64,000 bases of DNA from Paraburkholderia bannensis NBRC 103871 (lineage in GTDB: Bacteria > Pseudomonadota > Gammaproteobacteria > Burkholderiales > Burkholderiaceae): the NCBI RefSeq assembly GCF_000685015.1, contig NZ_BAYA01000013.1:124001-188000 (forward strand), given 5' to 3'. Both the position numbers and the translations under genes were made by a program. Below are positions 42,373-49,729 of the stretch, piece by piece (position 1 is the first letter of the stretch; every line of letters starts with the position of its first letter). Below the pieces are notes generated by a model. The model worked only from the letters and a program-made list of their open reading frames with translations, searched no databases and was not told the DNA's origin.

Positions 42373-43183
42373 GACGTGCAACGCCTCCAGATACATCGAT
42401 GTGACTGCCCGTCGTATAGGACGACAGGGACGTGGCCAGATAAAACAGCGCCTGGGCGGCTTCTTCGGGAAGACCGAAGCGGCCCAGCGGAATGTGCTTC
42501 TTGCGTGCGAGCTCGCCCGTCCATTGCTGCCAGCTCTGGCCGGCGGCCTGGGCGGCGGCGTCGTTCTCGTAGCGGCGGCGCCATTGGCCCGACTCCACGA
42601 TGCCGATCAGGATCGAGTTCACGCGGATATGCTCGGGCGCGAGTTCCACCGCGAGCGACTTGATGAGGCTGAGCACGCCCGCCCGCGCCGACGACGTCGC
42701 GACCATATGCGGCTCGGGCTGCAACGCCAGCAGCGAGTTCACGCAGACGATCGACGCGTTCTGCCCTTGTTTTGCAGTGCTACGCAGCATCGGCAAAAAG
42801 GCGCGGGTCGGACGGATGATGCTGAAATACTTGAGGTCGAGCTCCTCGCGCCACGCTTCGTCGGTGGTGTCCGCGAAGGTGGAGACGCGGCCCTGGCCAG
42901 CGTTGTTCACGAGCATGTCGGCGCGACCGAAGCGCTGTTCCACCGCGCCCGCAAACGCGGCGACATCGTTCGCGTCGAGCACGTCGCAGCGCGCGGCCAG
43001 CAACTGCGCCTGAGGATGGCGTTCGCGCAGTTCGCGCTCGGCACGCGCGAGACGGTCGCCGTCGCGGCCGCAGATCGCGACGCATGCACCCGCCTGCAAA
43101 AAGAGTTCGGCGGTCGCGAGGCCGATGCCGGACGAACCGCCCGTCACCACCGCCACCTGGCCGGTCAAATCGAGTTGAATCAT
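42365..43183 (-). CDS. SDR family oxidoreductase with atypical active site
   Basis: A 272-residue Rossmann protein. VVTGGSSGIGLATAELF binds NAD(P), MLVNNAGQG is the NNAG motif, and VCVNSLLALQP supplies the catalytic Ser. The usual Tyr-x-x-x-Lys is missing: the region reads MVATSSARAGVLSLIKS, with Thr and Arg at the Tyr and Lys positions. Similar variants exist in SDRs of uncertain activity. In cluster 2 it might act on a diol or hydroxy acid or have a non-catalytic role. The start overlaps the IclR stop (ATGA). Confidence 0.8.
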   Translation of the reverse strand: MIQLDLTGQVAVVTGGSSGIGLATAELFLQAGACVAICGRDGDRLARAERELRERHPQAQLLAARCDVLDANDVAAFAGAVEQRFGRADMLVNNAGQGRVSTFADTTDEAWREELDLKYFSIIRPTRAFLPMLRSTAKQGQNASIVCVNSLLALQPEPHMVATSSARAGVLSLIKSLAVELAPEHIRVNSILIGIVESGQWRRRYENDAAAQAAGQSWQQWTGELARKKHIPLGRFGLPEEAAQALFYLATSLSSYTTGSHIDVSGGVARHV

Positions 43184-44082
43184 TTGATCCCCAATGCCTT
43201 CATGTACGACGTTTTGTTGCCAACAGCGTGATTTGCAGCACGATTTTCAGCGTGCACGCCCGGACGATAGTTCAGGCGCTTCGAGAGTTCGTCGGCGGCG
43301 TGCCGGACTTTGTCGATCAGGCCGCCGTCAAGCAGCGAAGCCTCGATGCCGGGACGCGGAATCGTTGTGGTCACAACGGCTGCGATGCGGCCCGTGTCGT
43401 TGCGCACGGGCGCCGACACCACCGAAATACCGCGTTCGAACGACGATTCGCTGACCGCATAGCCGCGTTCCGCGTCTTCGCGAATGCGCATATAGAGTTC
43501 TTCGACCGTGTCCGGCGTCGAAGGCGTGAAGCGTTCGAGATGCGGCTCCGGATAGAGCGCGCGCAGGTCGTCGAGCGTGAGGTCGCCCATCAGCACCTGG
43601 CCGTGCGTGGTGGCGTGCGCGGGCAGGCGCGTGCCCACGTTCACCTTCACGGAGCTGAAGATCGGCGCATGGCTTTGCGCCTTGGCGACGAATACGATGT
43701 CGCGGCCATCGCGGATCACGATGTGCGAAGTCAGGCCGGTGGCGTCGCGCAGCGACTCGATGAGCGGCAGGCCCAGGTCGGTCAGCTCCAGCGAGCTCAG
43801 GTATTCAAAGCCCAGGCGCAGCACGGCGACGCCCAGGCGGTAATTACGGTCGCGGTCGGCGCGCTCCAGAAAGCCCAGCGATTCGAGCGTCTGCAGCAGA
43901 CGGAACACCGTCGTGCGCGGAATACCCAGGCGGCGCGACAGTTCGGGCGCGTCGAGCACGGGCTCGCGCGGCGAGAATTCGGTCAGGATGCGCAGGCCCC
44001 GTTCCAGACCGGGCACGCGGTAACTCGTGTCGCTGCGGTCTTCGTCGGCGTCGCGGGACGCGCTGGCGAGGTCGGCTGTCAT
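43180..44082 (-). CDS. IclR family transcriptional regulator
   Basis: A 300-residue regulator. The winged HTH (LDAPELSRRLGIPRTTVFRLLQTLESLGFL, residues 41-70) is followed by the IclR effector domain (LPAHATTHGQVLMGDLTLDDLRALYP, SFERGISVVSAPV). It sits inside the cluster 2 operon with start/stop overlaps on both sides, so it is autoregulated with the pathway. It is a close paralogue of the IclR gene at 49726. Likely binds the palindromes in the 48.2-48.5 kb intergenic region (inference). Confidence 0.92.
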   Translation of the reverse strand: MTADLASASRDADEDRSDTSYRVPGLERGLRILTEFSPREPVLDAPELSRRLGIPRTTVFRLLQTLESLGFLERADRDRNYRLGVAVLRLGFEYLSSLELTDLGLPLIESLRDATGLTSHIVIRDGRDIVFVAKAQSHAPIFSSVKVNVGTRLPAHATTHGQVLMGDLTLDDLRALYPEPHLERFTPSTPDTVEELYMRIREDAERGYAVSESSFERGISVVSAPVRNDTGRIAAVVTTTIPRPGIEASLLDGGLIDKVRHAADELSKRLNYRPGVHAENRAANHAVGNKTSYMKALGIK

Positions 44083-44999
44083 GGCTGAATGTTTTCCTGA
44101 ATGTGCGGAATGAGGTGGTGCGTACGGCAGAAAGTGTCGATCAGCGCGTTATAGGCGTCGGGCTGCTCGATGTAGCCTGCGTGGCCCGCGCGCGGCACGC
44201 GATCGAACGACGCTTGTGCGACCTGGGCGAGGCACTCGCAGGCAGCGGGCGGCGTGATGGTGTCCTCATCGCCCACCGCCACTGCCATCGGCACGCGGCC
44301 CACGCATTGCGCGAGATCGGCGGCAAGGTCGGCATTGGCGAGCAGGTGCGTGGCCTGCGCGTAACCGTGCGGAATCACGCGCGCCATGTTCCAGCGCACC
44401 CAGGCGCGCGCGGCGTCGCTCGCGTGCGGCGAAAGCATGTTGGCGCTGCGTTTTTCGGCGAGACCTTGCGGGCCGAGTTCGGCAAGCATGGCCAGACGCG
44501 CGTCGCGCTTGTCGGCGCGCACTTGCGGATCGGCCGCGCCATAACCGCCAGCGGGCGAAATCAGCAGCAGGCCGCTCACACGCTGCGGATGCGCAGCGGT
44601 AAAAGCACCCGCGACGATCGCGCCCAGCGAATGCCCCACCAGCACGCAGCGCGCAATGCCCGCTGCGTCGAGCCAGTCGCGCAGCACGCGCGCATAGTCG
44701 GCGGCGACGGGCGACGCGCTCGCAACCGGCGTGGACGCGCCATAACCGGGCGCATCCCAGGCCAGCACGCGACGCGCTTCACCCAGTACTTCGAACTGCT
44801 GCACCCACGAAGCCGCGCCCGAGCCGATGCCATGCAGCAGCACGAGCGGCAGCGCCTCATTGCCGTTCGCTTGTTGCTGCGCTGCTTCGCGATAGCTCAC
44901 GCACGCCTCGCCCGCTCGCACGTCGCGCGGCGCAAAGCGCGCGAGCCGCGTGTCGAGCGTGGCGGCTGATGAGGCGTGAGGGTCGATCGCTTCGTTCAT
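44079..44999 (-). CDS. Alpha/beta hydrolase, possible meta-cleavage product hydrolase
   Basis: A 306-residue enzyme. VLLHGIGSGAASWVQQFE is the oxyanion region, VLVGHSLGAIVAG has the nucleophile Ser (GHSLG, about residue 125), VAVGDEDTITPP the Asp, and RVPRAGHAGYIEQP the His. In cluster 2, next to an extradiol dioxygenase, it may hydrolyse a C-C bond of the ring-cleavage product, as BphD or MhpC do. Residues about 1-50 are an N-terminal extension. It overlaps the IclR gene by 4 nt. Confidence 0.82.
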   Translation of the reverse strand: MNEAIDPHASSAATLDTRLARFAPRDVRAGEACVSYREAAQQQANGNEALPLVLLHGIGSGAASWVQQFEVLGEARRVLAWDAPGYGASTPVASASPVAADYARVLRDWLDAAGIARCVLVGHSLGAIVAGAFTAAHPQRVSGLLLISPAGGYGAADPQVRADKRDARLAMLAELGPQGLAEKRSANMLSPHASDAARAWVRWNMARVIPHGYAQATHLLANADLAADLAQCVGRVPMAVAVGDEDTITPPAACECLAQVAQASFDRVPRAGHAGYIEQPDAYNALIDTFCRTHHLIPHIQENIQP

Positions 45000-45060
45000 G
45001 GCTTGCGGTTTCCAGCGGGCTTCGTGAATGCTTCTACTTAGTGATGCTTATTTGCAGCGA

Positions 45061-45600
45061 TTACTTCTGCATCTCGCGCTTGATCTTCGCGAGCGGCGAA
45101 TCCGGCGGATACGTCGGCGTGATGGGCTTGGGCGAACCCAGCATCACGCACATCAGCGCGTCTTCCTCGCCGATGTTGATTTCCGTGCGGTAGACGCCAG
45201 GCGGCACCGAGATCAGGTCGCGCTCGCCGAGCACGGCTTCCCACGTTTCGCCGTCCTTCTCGCAGATGACCTTCATCTTGCCGCGCAGCACGAAGAAGAT
45301 TTCTTCCACGTCGATATGGATATGGCTCGGGCCGATGTTGCCGGCCGGGATCACCATCGTCGAGAACGTGAAGCCGCCCGAAGGCACCGTGTTGCTGTCC
45401 TTCGCCACGCCCGTGCCGCCCGTGCCCACGTAGCGCATCTGCGCGCGACGGTACTTCGGGTCATAGTCGGCCTGGAACTTCAGGGCGTCCCAGTCGTAGC
45501 GGCGCGTTTCATAGCGCGCTACGCGGCTGTTCATCCAGTCGTCAAAGCTCGCGTCGGCGGGACGGTCCCACGACTTGCTTTCGATATCGGCATCGGCCAT
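45061..45600 (-). CDS. Cupin domain-containing protein
   Basis: A 179-residue protein with one cupin barrel. PSHIHIDVEEIFFVLRGKMKV gives the first cupin motif, with His-x-His and Glu, and the second motif is partial (VPPGVYRTEINIGEEDALM). The fold binds a metal and may act as a dioxygenase, isomerase or a non-catalytic sensor. The N-terminal 60 residues (SWDRPADASFDDWMNSRVARYETRRYDWDALKF) are unusual and unassigned. The name of the reaction cannot be given; location in the operon suggests a step in aromatic breakdown. Confidence 0.8.
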   Translation of the reverse strand: MADADIESKSWDRPADASFDDWMNSRVARYETRRYDWDALKFQADYDPKYRRAQMRYVGTGGTGVAKDSNTVPSGGFTFSTMVIPAGNIGPSHIHIDVEEIFFVLRGKMKVICEKDGETWEAVLGERDLISVPPGVYRTEINIGEEDALMCVMLGSPKPITPTYPPDSPLAKIKREMQK

Positions 45601-45642
45601 CGCTTTCTCCTTTCTAGCTTTCGAACGTTCGATTCGAACGAG

Positions 45643-46419
45643 TCAATTCATCACAAAGCCGCCGTTGACCGGCAGCAGCTGCCCGGTCACGAAACGCGCG
45701 GCGTCGGTCAACAGGAACAGCACGGGGCCCGTCACATCTTCGGGCACCTGGGGACGCTGCAAGGCGCGGCCTTCGAGGTAGAACGCGTGACGCTCGGCGG
45801 GCACGTAAGCCGTGGCTTCCACTTCGGTCAGGCCCGGCGCGATCGCATTGACGGTAATGCCGTCGCCGCCGAACTCACGCGCGAGCGAATGCGTCATCGC
45901 GATCACGGCGCCCTTGCTGGCCACATAGGCGAGCAGCTTTGGCGCGCCCCATAGTGCGGTGTCCGAAGCGATATTCACGATGGCGCCGCGGCCCGACTCG
46001 CGCAGCCAGCGCTGCGCAGCCGTGCACATGAGCCAGGTGCCGCGCACGTTCACGTCCATCACCGCGTCCCACGTCGAGACCGCGATCTCGCTGGCGAACT
46101 TGCCGCCCGAGTTGGTGATGGCCGCGTTGTTGATCAGCGCATCCACGCCGCCCATGCGTTGTGCCGCGGCGTCCACGAAAGCCGTGATGCTCTCGGGTTG
46201 CGAAAGATCCAGCGACAGGAACGCCACGTCGTGACCTTCGGACACGAGCGAGCGCGCCAGCGCTTCGCCCGCATCGTGCAGCACGTCGCCGAATACGACG
46301 CGCGCGCCGCTCTTTGCGAGCGTATTCACGAACGCCGCGCCCAGCCCGCGCGCGCCGCCCGTGACGATCACGCGCCGGCCCGCGAGTGCGCCCTGCGTGG
46401 ACGTGTTCACGTCATGCAT
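45643..46419 (-). CDS. SDR family oxidoreductase
   Basis: A 258-residue classical SDR with a complete active site: VTGGARGLGAAFVNTLA for NAD(P), DALINNAAI, catalytic Ser in VNIASDTALWG and the Tyr-Lys pair in LLAYVASKGAVIAMTHSLA. The start at 46419 lies inside the Rieske gene end (overlap of 8 nt). Next to a Rieske oxygenase it is the natural candidate for the dihydrodiol dehydrogenase that rearomatises the cis-diol to a catechol (inference). Confidence 0.85.
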   Translation of the reverse strand: MHDVNTSTQGALAGRRVIVTGGARGLGAAFVNTLAKSGARVVFGDVLHDAGEALARSLVSEGHDVAFLSLDLSQPESITAFVDAAAQRMGGVDALINNAAITNSGGKFASEIAVSTWDAVMDVNVRGTWLMCTAAQRWLRESGRGAIVNIASDTALWGAPKLLAYVASKGAVIAMTHSLAREFGGDGITVNAIAPGLTEVEATAYVPAERHAFYLEGRALQRPQVPEDVTGPVLFLLTDAARFVTGQLLPVNGGFVMN

Positions 46420-47500
46420 GGCTGTGCTCGGCGTGGGCGTCAGCGGCCGGATTGGCAGCGCGGAATGCTTCGAGATCCGACATATGTTGCTGCGCACGTT
46501 GACGCAGCAGGCGGCGCACGCGCGTCATGCCGACATCGTGCTGATAGAGGAACTCCTGGTCGCGCGCGTTCGGCGCCATGCTTTCCAGGACGTAGCGATC
46601 CTGCTCCAGCACGGCCCAATGCAGGCCTTCCAGGCGGTTGCGGTACATGAAGCGCCATGCGTCGCGCTGCCAGCCCTGCACCTTGCGCGTGCGCCAGAAG
46701 TAGACCTGGCAGTTGTCTTCGTCGACGGGCACCGCGAAGCCGATGATGCCGAAGTTGCCGCCGGGGCCGAACTTTTTCTTGTACGGAATCGCGAGGCGCA
46801 TCCACAGGCAGCCGGTCTCGCCCAGTTCGACCCAGTCGAAGTTCACGTCGCGCTGGCCGATCTTCTCGAACATGAGGCCGGTGTCGGTTTTACGCACGCG
46901 CATGTCGGCCTGCTTGTCGCCTTCGGCCATCGAGTGCGAGGTCGCGTGCAGATACGCGCCGTGCATCGGATCCATGACGTTGTCGATCGCGTACTGGTAA
47001 TTGCACTTCCAGTGCGACATGCACAGGAAGCTGGCGTATTCCTCGCCCACCAGTTCCTCGGGTAGCTGCAGCGGCGCGGGTTCCTTGTGCGCATCGTCGC
47101 CGAACCACAGGAAGATCGCGCCCGCATGTTCCTGCGCGGGATACGACTTCACGCACTTCTGGCCTTCCAGCGGGCATGCCGATACGGCCGGCACGCTTTG
47201 CACGGTGCCGCTGCCGTCGATCTCGATGCCGTGATACCAGCACGCCACGCTCTTGCCGAGGTTCCAGCCCAGCGACAGGCGCGCGCCGCGGTGCGGGCAG
47301 CGATCTTCGAGTGCGTGGATCGCACCTTCCTTGTCGCGCCACAGCACGATCTGTTCGCCCAGGCGCGTGATGCCGATGGGCGCGTCGCCCACCTGCCAGC
47401 TCGGGGCAACGGGATACCAGTAGTTCTTGATGCCGCGATCCAGGTAGGCGCGAATCGGGTCGGCGCTCAGTGCGGCGCCTTCGGATGTGGGGGAGGTCAT
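46412..47500 (-). CDS. Rieske-type aromatic ring-hydroxylating oxygenase, alpha subunit
   Basis: A 362-residue oxygenase. The Rieske 2Fe-2S ligands are Cys68-x-His70 and Cys87-x2-His90 (CPHRGARL, CWYHGIE). Mononuclear-iron residues are in QYAIDNVMDPMHGAYLHATS: bridging Asp173, His180 and His185, with a later Asp (VLEQDRYVL). It is a single-subunit type (no beta subunit gene nearby), as in phthalate, vanillate and phenoxybenzoate oxygenases, and needs the ferredoxin (47850) and reductase (36027). The Met at 47500 follows GGAGCCCCCC. Substrate unknown. Confidence 0.9.
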   Translation of the reverse strand: MTSPTSEGAALSADPIRAYLDRGIKNYWYPVAPSWQVGDAPIGITRLGEQIVLWRDKEGAIHALEDRCPHRGARLSLGWNLGKSVACWYHGIEIDGSGTVQSVPAVSACPLEGQKCVKSYPAQEHAGAIFLWFGDDAHKEPAPLQLPEELVGEEYASFLCMSHWKCNYQYAIDNVMDPMHGAYLHATSHSMAEGDKQADMRVRKTDTGLMFEKIGQRDVNFDWVELGETGCLWMRLAIPYKKKFGPGGNFGIIGFAVPVDEDNCQVYFWRTRKVQGWQRDAWRFMYRNRLEGLHWAVLEQDRYVLESMAPNARDQEFLYQHDVGMTRVRRLLRQRAQQHMSDLEAFRAANPAADAHAEHSHA

Positions 47501-47536
47501 GTGGGGGGCTCCGTGTTCGGGGTGTCCGTGCGCCGC

Positions 47537-47848
47537 TTAGTCGGCGAGCAGGCGGAATTCGGCGGCGAGGCGCTCGGCGTTCCAGGGCGTGCCTTCCGGC
47601 GTGCGGAAGCCAATGCGGTTCAGGCCCGCGACCACGTCGTCGAGTTCGACGGCGCCCGCTTCGAACACTTGTTCCAGTGCATCGCCGAAGTCGTTTTCAT
47701 ACTGCGTCGGCTCGGCCTTGCGGTTTTGCCAGACCATGTTTTCCTGCTGGCCCGGCTGCTCGATCACGCCCTTGCCGGCGACGTTGTTCGGTTGCGGCGC
47801 AAGCCACGGCTTGAGCATCGGATTGAAATTCACGGGGATTTCTCGCAT
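47537..47848 (-). CDS. Small protein with recombinase-like helix-turn-helix
   Basis: A 103-residue protein between the Rieske ferredoxin and the Rieske alpha subunit, 1 nt after the ferredoxin stop. Residues about 66-98 (VELDDVVAGLNRIGFRTPEG, then TPWNAERLAAEF) look like the HTH of the serine-recombinase domain (AxxLNxxGxxTPxGxxW), while the first 60 residues are acidic and unassigned. I recall such genes being annotated as recombinase-like HTH proteins beside Rieske oxygenases. It has no nuclease or catalytic motif, so it is not a recombinase. A partner or assembly factor of the oxygenase is one guess. Confidence 0.7.
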   Translation of the reverse strand: MREIPVNFNPMLKPWLAPQPNNVAGKGVIEQPGQQENMVWQNRKAEPTQYENDFGDALEQVFEAGAVELDDVVAGLNRIGFRTPEGTPWNAERLAAEFRLLAD

Positions 47849-47849
47849 G

Positions 47850-48164
47850 TCATTCCACCTTGATCTGGATTTCTTCGCCGGCGAGGCGCACGGCGTATTG
47901 CTTGAGCGCGCGGCCGCCCGGGCCCTTGATGCACTGGCCGGTCTTGATGTCGAACACGGCTTCGTGCAACGGACATTCAACCGTGCCTTCGTCGACGAAG
48001 CCTTGCGTCAGCAGCGCATACGCGTGCGGGCACACGTTTTCGAGCGCGTAGACCTCGTCGCCCACCTTATAAATGCCGATCTCCGTGTCATCGAGCTTGA
48101 ACTCGACCGGAGTGTCTTCGGACAGATCGCCGGCATGCCCGGCGCAGCGCCATTCTTCAGCCAT
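47850..48164 (-). CDS. Rieske 2Fe-2S ferredoxin
   Basis: A 104-residue ferredoxin. The Rieske motif is ENVCPHAYALLTQGFVDE then ECPLHEAVFDI, giving Cys-x-His and Cys-x2-His. It carries electrons from the FAD reductase to the oxygenase alpha subunit. It is the first gene of the cluster 2 minus-strand array; the ATG is preceded by AAAGGTGAGAA. The leader carries an IclR-like palindrome. Confidence 0.92.
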   Translation of the reverse strand: MAEEWRCAGHAGDLSEDTPVEFKLDDTEIGIYKVGDEVYALENVCPHAYALLTQGFVDEGTVECPLHEAVFDIKTGQCIKGPGGRALKQYAVRLAGEEIQIKVE

Positions 48165-48188
48165 TTCTCACCTTTCCCGATCAACCGT

Positions 48189-48204
48189 GTTCCACATACG
48201 GAAC
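48189..48204. promoter_or_regulatory. IclR-type operator, cluster 2 side
   Basis: GTTCCACATACGGAAC is a 16-bp palindrome with perfect 5-bp arms and a 6-bp centre. It begins 19 nt downstream of the -10 box of the minus-strand promoter, so binding would block transcription of the Rieske array. Confidence 0.6.
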
Positions 48205-48222
48205 ATTAGTTTATGTATGGTC

Positions 48223-48249
48223 ATTATAGGAGTCGTGGCGCATGGACAA
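48223..48249 (-). promoter_or_regulatory. Predicted sigma-70 promoter of cluster 2
   Basis: On the minus strand, TTGTCC (48249-48244), a 15-nt spacer and a perfect TATAAT (48228-48223) point toward the Rieske ferredoxin gene at 48164. The spacer is short, but the same layout recurs for the divergent promoter. Confidence 0.55.
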
Positions 48250-48426
48250 AATAAAAATCCGACGACCCTGGGGAAAACACCGAGCGTTTCCCGAAAAGGT
48301 CTTGAACAAGGTCGCAGCGCGTATTCACAAGGTTGCCTAAACGCTTGTCCAGCAAGACGTTACGCGCGTAATCGCAGCGATCGGCCAATGCCGCACCTGG
48401 GGCAACTACCGTCCCAGAAAAGTATT

Positions 48427-48453
48427 TTGGCGTCCCATAGGAATCACTATACT
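48427..48453 (+). promoter_or_regulatory. Predicted sigma-70 promoter of the divergent porin
   Basis: TTGGCG (48427-48432), a 15-nt spacer and TATACT (48448-48453) point toward the porin start at 48636. The spacing and position relative to the downstream palindrome are identical to the minus-strand promoter. Confidence 0.5.
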
Positions 48454-48471
48454 TTCCATAGGCAGCACATC

Positions 48472-48487
48472 TATCCATATATGGAAC
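48472..48487. promoter_or_regulatory. IclR-type operator, porin side
   Basis: TATCCATATATGGAAC contains the perfect palindrome TCCATATATGGA and matches the other operator at 12 of 16 positions. It begins 19 nt downstream of the porin-side -10 box. Related half-sites (CCATAG) occur at 48434-48440 and 48456-48461. Confidence 0.55.
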
Positions 48488-48635
48488 AAATAGATGCGAT
48501 GCGGGTAGCAACACGGGTTGCGAAGCGCGCCATCAGTCATCAGAAGCGCGCCGCGCCGTGAGTCGTGCCGAAGGTGAGGGGTTAGCTGAGCCGGATTCGC
48601 GTCCGGCCTTTCGTCATACGATCAGGAGTCCAAAG

Positions 48636-49709
48636 TTGAAGCACTTCATTGCCGCGGGGTTGACGGGCATCTGCGCCGTCTCGTCTGCATGGGCGCAAAG
48701 CAGCGTCACGCTATACGGCAGCCTGGATGCAGGCGTGGCCTACGTCAGCAACGTGGGTGGCCATTCGAAGTGGATGGAAGAACAGGGCAATATGCAGCCC
48801 GACCGCTGGGGCCTGCGCGGCCGTGAGGACCTGGGCGGCGGCCTGAAGGCGATCTTCCAGCTGGAAAACGGCTTCTATACGAACACCGGCGCGATGGCGA
48901 AGGCCAATACGCTGTTCAACCGCCAGGCGTACGTGGGCCTGAGTTCGGATCAGTTCGGCACGCTCACGTTCGGCCACCAGACGCCGTTCTCGTTCGACGT
49001 GCTCGACCCGTTCAGCACGGCCTATCTCGCGGCGAGCTGGTATGCGTTCCACCCCGGCAATATCGACGAACTCGCGGATACCGGCGTCGTGCCCTACGAC
49101 AACTCGGTGAAATACCGTTCTCCTGAGTTCTATGGATTCACGGCGGGGGCGATGCTGGGCCTCGGCAATACGTCGAACTTCTCGACGGGCCGCACGATGA
49201 GCTTTTCACTCAGTTATGCGAACGGCCCGTTCAAGGCCGGCGCGACGTGGTCGAACGAGCACGACCGCACGGTGTCGATGTCGACCACGGGGCTCACGAC
49301 CTTCCAGGGCCAGGCTGCCGCCACGTATGTGGCCAGCAAGGTGGAGAACATGGGAATCGGCGCGTCGTATGCGTTCGGCAAGGTGCTGGTGCACGGCCTG
49401 TACACGCGCACGAAGCTGCAATCGAACGGCTATTCGGATACGTTCCAGAGCTACGATGCGGGCGCGAATTACCAGGTCACGACGGCCAACAGCATCGTGG
49501 GCGGCGCGGCCACCACGACGCTATCGGGCCGCCGCTGGACGCAGGTAATGATCGGCGACGTGTATGCGCTCTCGAAGAGCACGCAGGTCTATGTGAACGC
49601 GCTCTACGAGCACGCCAATTCGAACGCCAATGCGGCGTTCTTCACGGCGGGCGTGTCGAGCGGGCGCAACCAGACCATCGTGCTCACCGGCATTCACCAC
49701 TCGTTCTGA
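48636..49709 (+). CDS. Gram-negative trimeric porin with TTG start
   Basis: A 357-residue general porin. A TTG at 48636 is chosen because AGGAG lies 7 nt upstream and it yields a standard signal peptide (MKHFIAAGLTGICAVSSAWA, mature QSSVTLYGSLDAG). A longer reading from 48558 would add an unlikely 26-residue lead. The porin loop and strand motifs (GLRGREDLGGGLKAIFQLE) and the C-terminal Phe (VLTGIHHSF) are present. It is divergent from cluster 2 and probably passes its substrate. Confidence 0.88.
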   Translation: MKHFIAAGLTGICAVSSAWAQSSVTLYGSLDAGVAYVSNVGGHSKWMEEQGNMQPDRWGLRGREDLGGGLKAIFQLENGFYTNTGAMAKANTLFNRQAYVGLSSDQFGTLTFGHQTPFSFDVLDPFSTAYLAASWYAFHPGNIDELADTGVVPYDNSVKYRSPEFYGFTAGAMLGLGNTSNFSTGRTMSFSLSYANGPFKAGATWSNEHDRTVSMSTTGLTTFQGQAAATYVASKVENMGIGASYAFGKVLVHGLYTRTKLQSNGYSDTFQSYDAGANYQVTTANSIVGGAATTTLSGRRWTQVMIGDVYALSKSTQVYVNALYEHANSNANAAFFTAGVSSGRNQTIVLTGIHHSF

Positions 49710-49729
49710 CGTGTAGCGTGTAACGTCAG
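49706..49729. terminator. Hairpin over convergent stops
   Basis: CTGACGT (49706-49712) and ACGTCAG (49723-49729) form a 7-bp stem covering the porin stop and the end of the IclR gene. There is no U-run, so termination is uncertain. Confidence 0.35.

Noticed and set aside
44079..44999. Alpha/beta hydrolase considered as a beta-ketoadipate enol-lactone hydrolase
   Set aside because: No other ketoadipate genes are nearby; the extradiol context favours a C-C hydrolase, so the call was kept general.
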